Positions 13,239 to 25,477 of a DNA stretch of 64,000 nucleotides are shown one piece after another. Within the stretch, counting starts at the first letter, position 1. Every line of letters begins with the position of its first letter. This DNA is from Dipylidium caninum. Lineage: Eukaryota > Platyhelminthes > Cestoda > Cyclophyllidea > Dipylidiidae. The notes below the pieces were generated by a model that saw only the letters and a list, made by a program, of their open reading frames with translations, was not told where the DNA came from and made no database searches. The position numbers and the translations under genes were made by a program. The DNA lies in the NCBI GenBank assembly GCA_017562135.1, contig QEYB01000841.1, forward strand, positions 62,001-126,000, written 5' to 3'.

Positions 13239-16200
13239 CTACTCCAAAAATGAGGCACAGATACGATCATCCTCCAAGGAGCGTGAACGTTTTGCTATGC
13301 GTTGAGGCATGGTGACCATGCCAAGGGACTTTTGTATATACGTGAAGTGTGGCAACGCCTCCGCCGGATTGGGGAGTACACAGAACTCCAGCCCAATGAA
13401 TGCTGCGATCTCCATGTTCAAGAGATCCCGGTGTGATATCCGAAATTCTCCTTCAATCTCCTAAATGGATAAATAATCAAAATGTTGCCTCCATCAACAG
13501 AGGCTGGGATAACATAAAATGCGTTGTCACCACTCGGGTGGAAATGACGACTTATCAAGGTCGCCACCAGAATGAGCATGTAAACCTCACAAAAAGACTT
13601 GACTTGAGTCCGTTCAATTAAAAAAGACGCAAAAAATAACAGAGAGAGGAGGAGAAAGGGAGGCGCGGAAGGATTCTGAGCCCAGATGAAGAATTATTCA
13701 TGAGCACATACTTGACCACATTGAGAAGGAGGAGCGAAGGGAATAACGTGACAGACCTGAATAAAAACAGGTAGAGCAGGTCCCTTGAGATCGTTCAACT
13801 TGGCGCTGATTAACAACGCAGCCCCGGCACATAGTTTCCTATTTGATTTGCAAACATAGAGCTGAAGAGGAGACGTAAAACGCATACAGTAAAGATGGCA
13901 AATATTACCAGACCCATCGCTACATCACATGCCTACTACTAGGTAAAGAGGGTATTGTTGTGACAAGTAGTCTTAAGTGGGAAAATTGGGTAAAAGGAAC
14001 GGTTCAGTGCCCCCTAAGGCGTACTGAACTTTGACCATCCATTACACGTTCGAGTGTGTGTTTGTGTTTACTCTCAATGACAGGAGTCTAACCGATACCC
14101 ACACTGAGTATAGGTGAGTGTCCCGGATGGCAATCCAATAAACGTACCTTCAAAATCATTTTCTCAAAGAGGACATAGGCATGAGCCACGATCCAGAGGT
14201 CTAAGTTCATCTGAAGTAGGGGGCAATGAAGTAAGGGGGACTGAATCTCTTTCCTCTTTTCACTTAGTTATTGCTTTAGGTATAGTGAAAAAGAAAAGTC
14301 AGAATATGTGTTAAAAAAATGGTGGTTCTTGAGTTCTCAACTTTCATCAGGTCAAAGTTGGCAGCGAAAGGGCTCGCACCAATCCATTCAACCTACCCAG
14401 TGTATAAAAACTTCCGAGCAAGTAAAATCAGTTCCGTTTAAATGCTTCTCTAAATAAAAAATCAAATAATAAAAAGAAGTAATTTCTACAACTGTCGAGG
14501 TTAACAGTTAAGAGGACTTGACTGTTTTATTCAAAGATGATATGGCATGTAGCAAAAAAAAGCCCACTTTGCATAATTTAGAGTGGGAGAAGAGTGATGA
14601 ATTCACACCTGAAAGAACCGATGACCCTCATCATTTGACAAATAATCACGGGATGTCAACTAAAGAGGAAGCACTTCGGTGTTGACCTTTTAACTCACAG
14701 CACCGAACATCAAATTGTTTTAATTACCACAGTTAACATTTCTATCCATTTAATCTCCCCTATTTGAAGAGAGCACGACGTTGAGGGGGCTCGAAACTAT
14801 GACACTATTTCTCCCCAATGGCACACGCGTCTCTCCTCACGAGTCATCCTGAAATACTTCCAGGACCGTAAACATTAAAATCAACTAACAAATTCCAAAA
14901 ATGGAGGGGCCGTTATAGCCCCCATAACTCTTCCATTTCCATTAATGTATGCATTCCTGACCATCAGGAGGGTTTTCGTTCATAAAAACTAATGCCGGTT
15001 AGAGTGAACCGGGGGCGTATAGGTGAATCCAATCACCGTTATCGTGACAGGAGGAGAGGACTTACGCGCAAGACAATTGAGAGTAGGTTGAGCTTAATAC
15101 TTCGCATTTTTGTCAAAGTCAGTTGAACATTTGGAAAATTTTGATGAAATATACGGTTAATGTTCTTTTTGTGCTCGTCCGCACGCCGGTAACCCAGTAT
15201 GCTGGTCTACACAAGAAAAAGCGGTAACAAAAATAAAGAGCGGAGGGAAGATAACAGAGATACCGAGTTAACTGTACAGGTCAAGTTTTCAATATACCGG
15301 GAGCAAAAGCAAGACTAAGCAGTAATAGACGGCGAGAATATTTTAAAGCCCCGAAGGTAGAACGTCTACACCAGTTTGCGTGTAAGTGATTAGTACAAAA
15401 TGGATTGTCGAAAAACTGTTGTGTTAAAAGTTACAGAAATCGGTCACGACGATGAAAAGTGCATCTTTTCTTCTGTCCTAAGTGAATACTGCCACATCGC
15501 TAAAGAGAAGGAGAAGAATCTACTTAACTTACGTGGCACACCCGGAATTAAAGGTTCAGGAATTAATGGTGTTAAGGTGGAGGAGGAGGAGGAGGAGGAG
15601 GAGGAGGCGGAAGTGGTAGTGGTGGTGGTGATGGAGCTAGCAGATACGCAACTCACCATATAGCCCTGAAAGGGAAAGACGCGGCGATTCGTCACTTGAG
15701 GTAACATGGGATCGTCGAGGAGAAGTGGATTGTAATTAACTAATGGATCGTCATACACCACAGCCTGATTCGAGTCAGTGTTATCTGAACTCGACGGGAA
15801 AACAATCGACCCGACTAAAAGAATAAGACAAGCAGACCTTGACTTAGGGAGAGGGTGGCAAAAAGGCGCAAAGAAATGGAAGACGAGGAACATGCTAGAG
15901 TGAGATACCTTCCTCCAAAGGAAAAGTCTTTTCAGACCTAGGGAGGACCGAGGCCATACTAGAGAGGGAGTGAGTCTGCGACCGACTGCGGTACTGTCCG
16001 ATCTCGTTGACGCTGAAGTCGTTGGTCACTTCGTCCCCCACCACCGTCTCGGCACGTCTACGATCTCGTAGTCTTGAATTCTGTAAGCTCTGCAGAGGCT
16101 TGCGTGGAGTCAGGAATTGTGAGTAGGATCGATCCTAGCAGTATGATAGAATGAGAATAGTAGAAGTGAAGAACTACAGCGCAACATAAATGGCATGGAA

Positions 16201-19200
16201 TATTCTCAACTCCCTGTGCAGTCCAAGATCAAATAATCTTATCTTCAACAATGGCATTCCGAAAAAAAACAAAATAATCTTGAGTTAATTATCTAAATGC
16301 TTATTCTAAAAGTCCCAAACATGAAAAATCCGTCGTAAAAACTACGTCTGTGAGTATAGGGAAGATGAGAAAAAGCAATGAAATTTTGGCAAGCATTTTA
16401 CCAACATTAATTCTTCCAGGAAAGCCGTCTCTTAAGCTGAATCGGTGTTGAGTCGACAGAGTTTGCAATGAGTAGGCTTCTCGCATTCACATGCAAAAAA
16501 ACTATGAGGATAAGATGAGTAACTTACATTTGCGGAAATAGCATGACAAAAGGCAATGGAATAGGGCTGAAGTAAAATGGGAAATTTGGGAGAAAAAAGA
16601 GGTGCACTTGTCCATTTAAGTGTGTTGAGTTGGAGGTAGGGGAAAATCTTAGATTGTAAACCATTCTCTGTCAGTGATAATTCCAGAAAAAGCACAAAAA
16701 GAAAAGATGGGAAAGCATGTGGCAGAGCGCCACTAGTTTTAAATTTCATACGCTATTTCGCGGATATCACCTCACTGGTGGTTAACGAAGATCGTTCTCC
16801 TATTTGACTACTTCGTTAATAACAAGTCGTCTGGACAACCGACACGACTTAGATGAAGGGACATTCAAATGAGACATGATTTAATGGAATTTCACGAAGG
16901 GAAGCAGCAATACGTTGATATAAAATCACAAGTAGACCATCATTTAAAAACGGCAAAAGTCACGTCCGCAGACAGGGGAAATAACACTGAAAAGTTTTTC
17001 AAAAACATTGAACGGAAGTAAGCGAAAACAACTTATAAATTTGAATTAAACCAGGACACCCAAAAGCCCAACAACGCCGTATTTAAAGGAAATGTTTGGT
17101 AATCTGAGTGAACAAAATTACTAGTGATTTTAATTACCATAACGAGTCCAACTACTTAAAAAACGGTTATTCTCAAGATAAAAAAAAGTTTAATCTCTTA
17201 CTCTCCACTCCTTTGCTATGCTTAGTGAAAGAAGGCACAGAAATAAAAATCCACTAACCACAGAGTCAACTGGTTTGATATGACTGAGGGGCTTGGCAAC
17301 AGGCAAAGGGCTGTTTGTGAGACCTTCATCCTGTAAAATTGAGCCCGATCGCGCCGTATTAACGGTGGTGTGACGAAAGAGAGAGTTGATCAGAGCTGCT
17401 GGTGTCTCCGGCACAGACCATTGTCTGGTCGCACTTCCTGAGTGTGGCCCACCTTGACTGTAAACGAAAAACAAGTGCCTGAAAGACGCAACTAAACCGG
17501 AAAAAGATCAGTCATTCCTTCATTTTGGTTGGGGTAGAAAAATTGGTAGTCAAAAGTGTCGGCGGCAAAAAAAATGTCGCTTTTACTGTGGCATAACACG
17601 CCTAATATGGTTTTTTTTATTTCTTAATAGTAGATAGTTATCTTCGCGGGCTCGTCGATCTCAACAACATCTACGATGTACTGAAACTCAAGTTTGACTC
17701 GAATACAAGAAAGTAGCAACACTGAATGTGGGATGTGAATGGGTAGGCTAGGCTAGGCTAGGCAGGAAATCAGGGCTTCGAATGTATTGGATGTATGATA
17801 AGTTTACACTTGACACAAGACATCTCAATCCAAAAATTGTGAAAATCAACAATTACCTCAACTCCTCCCTCCTACCATCTCGCGTTTCGATAACAAAAAA
17901 AGTTTGTAAGGAATTGGCCAAATTTAAAGAGAATATAGCAAAACTGGCCCCGTCCTAAGGGCATATTAAGGAACCTTTTGTTTCTATAGTTAACCATGCA
18001 CTAAAATGGCAGATAGTCAACCTTCCGCATTTATACCATATATTTCTCCAAAGTAAGATTGGCGCCCGACTAAATTTTTGTTGTGGAACAACGCCCAGCT
18101 TTTAGCGCTACTCGTAAGTGCCCTTTAACCGAGGTAAATTACACAACACACGATATGGCTCACAGGACTCGAAAGCAGTAAGGCATCCTAACAAGTGACG
18201 GCAACTTAATCACTTATTACCGTGGGCTCCATTTCACAGATGGCTATAATATTTACCAAAATTTGATAAACCGAAGTCTAAAATGTGAAATCATAGAGTA
18301 ATGTGGACGACAATTGGCGAAGGAGGGTTAGTGGGAGAATTTAAAACACTGTTGGTGTCAGCAATGCCTTAATAAGACGACCTTTCATCACCTACGACCT
18401 TCTCAATTCCATCTTGGGCGGTAAGTTGCACTTCTGAGGTGTTGGCCAACAAAGTGTACTTCCCATGTATTAAGTCTGTTAAAGTTGCTACTTTGGATTA
18501 AAGCATGTGAATCGTGCATAGGATGGTGTAAAACAAAAGGGAACTTCAAACTGACCCTTTGGGGATTCCCGATTGCATGAGCGGATCACGGGACAGGGGT
18601 ATGACAGAGGCCACGACGAGCGGAGGTTTGCGCAATCCTATCGTTGCGATGGTATAGCTACCAAATGTGTATACATACCGAAAGACTGAATTATCTACCG
18701 ATCTCTAAGAAACTTACTATTTCAGTAATAATAAAAGCTCTTTAACTGTTACCAGCGTCGCATATGATATTGTACCTCCAGAAACTACTGATTTCAGGTC
18801 GGTACCACACGTAGGTAACATGCTATCTTTACTATTTGATAATAATTACTGGATTCATCAAACTATGATACAAGCTTAGTGGAATACTACCGACGCAATG
18901 AAGTAGAAGGGAGTAAAATAGCCGGTTTTCGAATAGCAAAAGAACTAAATTATACATTAATGGCAACTACAGCTTGTAAAATAAGAGCTGACGGCAAAAA
19001 TCAGTATAGAATATGCTAAAATGGTGTCCGAAAACGAAACTAAGCGATGTCGGTACATATTAGGCAAGAGATAAGTCTATGGAAATTACGTAATTATCTG
19101 ATATGAGTAGTTGACAAATCAGTGATACTCCTCATTGTACAAGGCAAATGTTTGAAGGAGTGAAAGTTTGATAATGGTTCGCATCATATGAAAAGTGGTA

Positions 19201-21337
19201 AGGCACCCCACACAAGGTTTAGTAAATTTTTTACTATCATCAAACGGGATTAAAAGCGAAAAAATTCATAAAAGTTTATGGAATTATTGTTTCTGGCAAA
19301 AGAATCGCACATTTCACTACAAAAAAAATTTGTAAACCTACAAATTCACTATTTTATTTGGAATCAAAGCGCAGTTAACTGGCACAAAAATTTTTAAGTG
19401 ACGGTAATTATCAATTTATTTTAACTGGATTAAGCCTTTATGGCAAACAAGAAAAATGTTTATCTTCGGAGCGAAAACATTCGGTGCAAAATTTAGGGCA
19501 TCTCTGTTCCCGCTACTTCTTTATAACTAAGTCATGTTGAAGAAAAAAAGGATAGAGTGACTGTTAATAGCGAAGGAAATATTAGCGTGGGGAAAAAGGA
19601 GTAATTTCTTGATTCCAAAGAGACATAAAAACAAAAGGGCATACTTTCCACTGACAGAATCCATCTAGTAAAATGCTGCCTTTAGATAATGTCAGGGGGA
19701 ACAATACCAATTCGACGGGGAAACTTGTAGAGGGTAAGAGATTTAGTGGAATTGTGTGGGAAAAAAAGCGTGTGCGAAAGAAATCATTTTTTATTACAGT
19801 GACAAAAAAACATCAAATTAAACAAATTGGTATGCATACTTTCATGAATTACCGAAATAAAACCTCATTGTAAATTATAACAGAAGCAAACTTAGGGGTA
19901 AGGTAACAAATCCCATTATTGAAGATTTTGTAAATAACTTTCTGTCTAACGAGATTTACTTTAAGAAGTTAACATTGTGAAATAGAATAAGATTTTGGGT
20001 TAAGAGAAGGTGCAAACGGTAAGTGTAGTTCATTTTCTTCTTCGTTTAATAAAATATGAGATTATATAAAAGTGGTTATCTTGAAAAAAGAACGGGGTCA
20101 GCTAGAATCTATTTTTTCTTCGGAAAAATTCTTATTCGACAAAACTTAAAATTTATTCCCATTATATAATAAACGCAACAACCCCATAAGGTTATGGAAA
20201 ATACCAGTAATGCAGCCACCTCAATCTTCTCCAAAGATCAGAGTAAATTGGACAGCCAGAGTGGATTTGCCACATATTATAGAAATATAAAACTTGCCGA
20301 AAAGACCCATTGGCTGAGTAATTCAAAGACTTATGGTCAGCCTGAGGCAACCCCGAAATTGACGAAGACAAACGATAACACGACTCCTGAGGCTCGTCAT
20401 CACAGCGTCGCAAAGGATCTTGAAAAACCCCACCAAAACAAACGTTTTTGCGCGTAGCAATTGCTGATCTCAACGGCTGAGCTACATAAAGGCAAGGCAA
20501 ACAAAAACATTCCATTGAGTAGATATGATAAAAAAATAGAGGCAAATTACCTAATTAAATTTAATCTTAGATGACTTGGAAGATATCTCATCGTACCCGC
20601 ACAACAACTGATAGTTTTGTTTTATCTTTTATAATAATTTAGTCTTTTATGTTTAAGTGGCGCATAACCCTGAGATGTTTGCGATGTTAAGAAAGATGGA
20701 GACATAGAGTCAAGGAACCACTTGGTATTTTGGCTTTTCTTAAGTAAATATCTGGTGAAAAAAATTGCTTCAAAACGCTGTAACTTACGGAGACCAGATT
20801 TTCGACTAATCAGAGAGATTCGACTGAAAAAAAAGAAACCATAAAGATTGAATGCAATACCTTTATGTTAGAAACAAACAGAGTAGCATCATTACAAAGA
20901 AGAAAAACAGACACCAGTACACGGAGCTTAATGTAATTGAAATTTACAAGAGGCGTAAGGCTGGCAGAAATAATCGCATATTGCATACGAAAGTAAACCA
21001 CAACTTACTTTCTACATGTAAGATCGAAGGCATTTTTACCGTCCTCATCATCGTCATCATCCGTCGTGACGAAACCACCTGAACGTTGGCCTATGTGAAA
21101 TTGCGTTTGAGTGGGAAAATGCTGAGCGTTAAAAATTAAAACACCAAAAGACACCATAATACAAAAGTCGTTGGAACACCAGAGAGAAAAAATTGTAGAG
21201 CTACAAAACCCAAAAGGCAACTGACCGTCCTTAGAACTTGGATTCGAGCTGCAAACACCGTGAATATTGCCATCAAGAGATATATTAGAGAGAAACCACT
21301 GGGCTGATACTCGATGTCGATAATCGTGACAGTTCAT
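13239..21337 (-). CDS. CABLES: CABLES-like protein (Cdk5 and Abl enzyme substrate), cyclin-box family
   Basis: Known CABLES proteins link Cdk kinases to Abl-type tyrosine kinases and end in a cyclin-like box. Exons read on the minus strand: 21337-21226, 20481 to about 20307, 17457-17259, 16134-15909, 15814-15657, 15206-15066, 14210-14148, 13861-13757 and 13460-13239. All join in phase, giving about 466 aa. Exon 1 has the N-terminal signature SAQWFLSNISLDG. Exon 4 has SYSQFLTP; exon 5 has NYNPLLLDDPM before FPFQGYM; exon 6 has FPNVQLTLTKMRSIKL (vertebrate form: FPHIKLTLSKIRSLK). Exon 7 has AHAYVLFEKM, exon 8 SNRKLCAGAALLISAKLND, exon 9 HRDLLNMEIAAFIGLEFCVL. The start ATG is directly preceded by an in-frame TAG. 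The end of exon 2 is uncertain (20307 or 20331 both fit phase), and a small exon between exons 2 and 3 could be missed. The 27-residue tail after the cyclin box has no obvious counterpart in the vertebrate proteins. Confidence 0.85.
15579..15634. repeat. GGA/GGT trinucleotide microsatellite in a CABLES intron
   Basis: A run of about nine GAG/GGA units (gaggaggaggaggaggag) is followed by a GGT-rich tract. It lies in the 450-nt intron after the exon ending at 15657. On the minus strand it extends an open frame past the splice donor as Thr and Ser runs; that extension is not coding. Confidence 0.85.
17744..17763. repeat. Short TAGGC tandem repeat (four units)
   Basis: Four perfect TAGGC units lie in a large intron of the CABLES-like gene. 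They resemble the nematode telomere unit TTAGGC but lack one T per unit, are only 20 bp, and are internal to a gene, so they look like an ordinary minisatellite. Confidence 0.9.
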
Positions 21338-21360
21338 CTATCGTGAACTCTGAACAAAGA
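21338..21360 (-). other. Splice acceptor 12 nt upstream of the CABLES-like start codon
   Basis: On the minus strand the sequence is a pyrimidine-rich tract ending ctttgttcag, then 12 nt, then the start ATG at 21337-21335. This is either the end of a 5' UTR intron or a spliced-leader trans-splice acceptor, a process known in flatworms. The sequence alone cannot separate the two. Confidence 0.5.
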
Positions 21361-24224
21361 GCAGGAGATTAAAACAGTATGTTACCCCAAAATTTGATGC
21401 CTAAACCCAAAGGTTTACCTAAACACTCCCTGTAGCGAAGGACACAAGAGAGATAACGCTTTACCTATATAAATGGGGATGGAAGTATAACAAAAATAAA
21501 GTTGTTTCCGCCGTCTTAACGACATACAAGCGCTCACTTACGCCCGCTTTCCACTCGGGAACCGGTACACAATTATGAAAACAGCGCTTTCCACCGTAAT
21601 AATACAAACAACAATTTTTCGTAATCAAGACTTACCGCGTCAGAATGTTTGAAAATAAAATTAAAATAAATTTTTTACTATTATCAAATACCGTTAAAAA
21701 AGTTATTAGCAAAGCGCAAAATGAATTTGATTGTCTTCTTAGCGATCGATCACCCATTTTTATTCCTTCTGCTGATTTTTATTGCTAATGATGACGCCTT
21801 ATTATTCGCCACCGAGTCTTCCTTTTCAAAATAATGGTTGGTGCTTTTACAATTAAATGATATTTTAGTCTATCCGCTTCCAATACAAATCCAACGAAAG
21901 TTGACAATTTACGCCAAATTGTTTTCTAAATCGAAATGTCATCTGCCCCTCTTCTGCTCCAACTAAATCCCAGAGTGTTATGTTTGTAGATTACTTCAAA
22001 ATATCTCATAAATCAATCCGAACTAAGATTGAACAATAAGTTAACCTCTTTAAAAATGTTCCCACGAGCTGTTCCACTGCTACGTAACACAGTTTCTTCT
22101 CTCCTCTTGGCCTTCGGTGACAATATATAAATCACAACTGATGATCAAACGTAAGATCTCGAAACTTAGCAGATATTTGCTTCCTGCAATGACTCAAGTA
22201 AATGTATTTGGATTTCACGTTTTACTGTCTTTATGTACATGTTCTGATTCCTCGCCTTGTCGTTCCTATAATCCCTTCTTTGAGCCACAATGTCAAGTTT
22301 TCTCATTATCCTGTTACGTATGCACGTATGTGACAAAAACTTTCTTCCTTTAAGTAGAGCTCGGGTTCCCATAAAAATTCTAAACATCAATTTTAATGAG
22401 TTTTCACCTTTGTGTTCGCAGAGGGTAGGAGGATTATGTAATTCGAGCTGGCTAATTTGATTAAATTAGTTGTTCCCCTTAACCTGCTTCAGATGGTCCT
22501 TATTGTTGTGAAAATTTTTGCAAAGTACCTATGACCTCTAGACCCTTCTATAATGAATCGGCGAACGGTTACGACAATCCCTTAGTGTATTAATAAAAAG
22601 CAAGGTAGATGAAGACATACAAATGCAACCTCTTTGTAAATGAGGACTTTCCGTTTCATCTTCATGTAACTGATAACAATCACCTACTACCATAATTGCT
22701 GAAGTGGAATAAACGAATTTGAGTTAAGAATCCCACCTAATGATTGCCGCAGTAGAGGTGAATTCTAGTTACGCGAATGTGCCTACATGAAATGAATTTT
22801 CGTCACAATAACCAATTGAGTGGAAATATGATTTGGTCCGACTAGGTGGCATCAATACGGACCATGTCCACGCCCAAATATAAACCTCTGTAGTTGTTAT
22901 GACGGAAAAGTGATTCTCATGTCTTTAAGTATTGCTGCGGTGGCTTCGCTTCCGATGCACTGGTTAATACAGGTGACATGAGAAGTCCTTTTAACTCAGG
23001 ACGAAGATTACCATGAGTTATCTTCATCCAACCAGCTCTACTAAATCGCATTCCGTTCAGCCAGCTTTCCATGGTTGACATAAATTTGTGAGGTTTAAAT
23101 GAGTTTAAGTGACCACATTCCAGAATGCTGACGCCATGCTCGATATTCATACCTGATTACTTGGTACACCGTATAATACTTATTACCAACAGTGATTCTT
23201 GCTCGCCTATTCTGTGACACTTGACCCCTTAGCAAATGACAATAACAGATTCCGAATGAGAAGTTAGTATCTATACACATGCTAAAGACGTGGGACTTAG
23301 CGTGGCTTCACCATGACCATAGCTATCATCCTCCTCGTGGAGAGCAGATGAAGTAACAAAATCTAACCTTCAGGTGTGTTTATCACAACCGGAATTCAAA
23401 AACACCTAATTTGCAATACTTTTCAATTGAGTCCATAGTGTTTGTTTGTCCGCCAACGACCACCAAAGGAGAGGTGTCTGAGCAACATAGCCTACATTCG
23501 AAAGACTAGTTTTTAAGCCATACGGAGAGGGAGTGCACAAAAAATTAATCGTATTTTAAACCATAATAGTGGAAGATTTGGAAGGGAAAACGACATCGCC
23601 CACACAGAGACATCTGACTGAGTGATAAGACATAAGTTAGAGTCAGACTTCGTAGAACACGTCTCTGGAGTAGAGATGAAGTCAGAGGATGAATAGTTAC
23701 TGATTTTATTCAGAAAACTTTCTTCCTTGTGCCCTACAGGGACGCAAGGGAAAGCGAATTGGGAGGCGAAAAAAACAAAAGGTGGACAGATCAAAAATGA
23801 TCAAATCAAGTGATCGAGGAGTACGGGAGCAGAAAAACAATTGAGAGAAGTGTTTGAAAAAGAAGGAAGAAGAAAGGGAGGAAGAAACAATTGCAACATT
23901 CCTCAACGATTTCAAACTTTTCCAGTACGGATCGGACATCTGGTATGGAGCCCTCAGTTTCGCTTTTTCTTACCAGAAATAAAAAATTCGCCTTCCAAGA
24001 TTGTTGAGAAGAATAGGTAGTGGGTTGAAATGGTTACTTGCCTCATTTCCGGCATCCAATCGACTTCCTACTCGAGTCAGTTACTATGGGGACACATTTT
24101 CTTCAAAATAAAATCCATTAGGGTACGAGAAACGGCATGTGAATTCTCTCACAAAGTTTATAAGTGGATATTATCAACTCTAGCTAAAACTTGAAATATG
24201 TTTTCCAACTGCGTTCCTCACAGA
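21361..24224. other. Upstream flank of the CABLES-like gene, no gene recognised
   Basis: This AT-rich stretch should contain the promoter side of the minus-strand CABLES-like gene. A 77-codon minus-strand frame at 22917-23150 and a few others have no recognisable domain or supporting splice context. No RNA gene seen. Confidence 0.4.
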
Positions 24225-25477
24225 TAGCATTAAGGTGAACTAAATTGCGATGATAGGCATGCTGGTGCTCTCTCTTACTTGACTTACAGCCCGAGGCAAT
24301 TTCCATTGCCCTTAGCGTCACATCTGAGAGCGAAGCAAAGCACACACACACAAACACATATCCGGTCAAGTGTGTAGAACGTGGTTCCTTTGAGGCCTTT
24401 CGATTTTCTGTGTTGAGCGAAAGCAAAGACTGAATGAGACGATGTGATTTACTGTGATACTGTTTGATGTGGTACGATGCGGTGTGGAGTGGGATGTGGC
24501 GAGGTGAGGTGAGGTGAAATGAAATGAAGTGGAGTGGACTGAAGTGTTGAGAACACTTTGTGCCGCTAATGTACAATGCACATGTACACAAACCCACACA
24601 CGCATAAATGCATGCATGAGGGGTCTCCACTGTCTCACCAACTCTCTGTAAGGCGACATAGTGTCTCAACAAACACGCCGTTTGTACTCACTCACTCACT
24701 CACTCACCTCACTCACTCTCACTCACTCATGGGAAAGGAGTTTAAGGATTGAGGTTGATCTGTCGATGGTGGGGGCGAGGAGTAGGGAGGTAGCAATTGC
24801 AAAAATGAGGTTCACCACGTCGTGGTGGCATTCCGTTTGGTTTGACAGAACTCAGCAAACTCTGGCAACGTTCCTTTGCGACACGAGGTCAGTGGTGCAC
24901 CGAGAGGTGCGAGAATAAAGCGATGCGCAACGAAGTGGTCATGTAGGGCGACGGTGGCGTTGGTTGAGACTGGAGGAGAGAGACTAGACCAACGCAGGCA
25001 CGACTGAGTGAATGGATGAAAGAGTGGATACGAGGAGTGAGGTTTGTGGAAGGGACGAGCGCACGAGGAGGACGACGACCGGATGAAGTGGGAGGACAGC
25101 GAGCAGGGGATTGAGTGAGTAGGTCATCAAATTGACAAGAAGTCCTCGCGGAAACACCACCAGTGAGACAAGTGAGTAACCTAGACAGATCTGCAGGAGT
25201 GGGTAGACGAGGAGACGAAGGAATGCCTTAAGAACTACCGAATGAACGGATTGATTGAACATGATGGATGGAGTAGGCGAGTAGAGAAACGGTTGGAGGG
25301 AGGGGAGAATGATTGTGTGGACGAAGGAATGCGGAGTGGGGAATTCGAGGGAAGAGCGAATGAGTAGGTGGGTTATTCGTGAGCACACAAATAAGGGTTT
25401 GGGCAGCAGATGCCAGTAGGATGACTTGACCGCTGAACTGAATACTGTGGTGAACGTGTGCACAAACAAGGAGTTGA
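24225..25477 (-). repeat. Copy A of a dispersed repeat of about 1.3 kb, inverted relative to copy B
   Basis: The reverse complement of this stretch matches 30948-32262 almost base for base over most of its length, starting at aactccttgtttgtgcacac and running through a (CACCT/CATTT)-rich tract to about gcaattt near 24240. Differences are scattered substitutions plus copy-number changes in simple-repeat tracts. Open frames of up to 235 codons cross it but do not stay open at the same places in copy B, so it is probably non-coding. It contains an imperfect palindrome ccaccacgacgtggtg. No terminal repeats or transposase remnants were found; it could be a non-autonomous transposon or a cestode TRIM/LTR-derived element (inference). 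Confidence 0.85.
24686..24729. repeat. ACTC microsatellite inside repeat copy A
   Basis: About ten ACTC units with small interruptions. Copy B has only a few units at the matching place (near 31708-31725), which shows the tract varies in length between the two copies. Confidence 0.9.

Noticed and set aside
15444..15893. A single 149-codon minus-strand ORF with polySer/polyThr
   Set aside because: Only its middle (15814-15657) is coding, as a CABLES-like exon. The start is intron upstream of an acceptor, and the Thr/Ser runs after 15657 are the translated microsatellite past a strong donor (ATG|gtgagt).
17744..17763. TAGGC units as an internal telomere-like repeat
   Set aside because: The unit lacks one base compared with TTAGGC, there are only four units, flatworm telomeres are expected to be TTAGGG, and it lies in an intron.
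20194..20457. An 87-codon plus-strand ORF with an ATG start
   Set aside because: It is antisense to a minus-strand stretch that fits the CABLES-like gene in phase and splice sites. No domain or splice context supports the plus strand.
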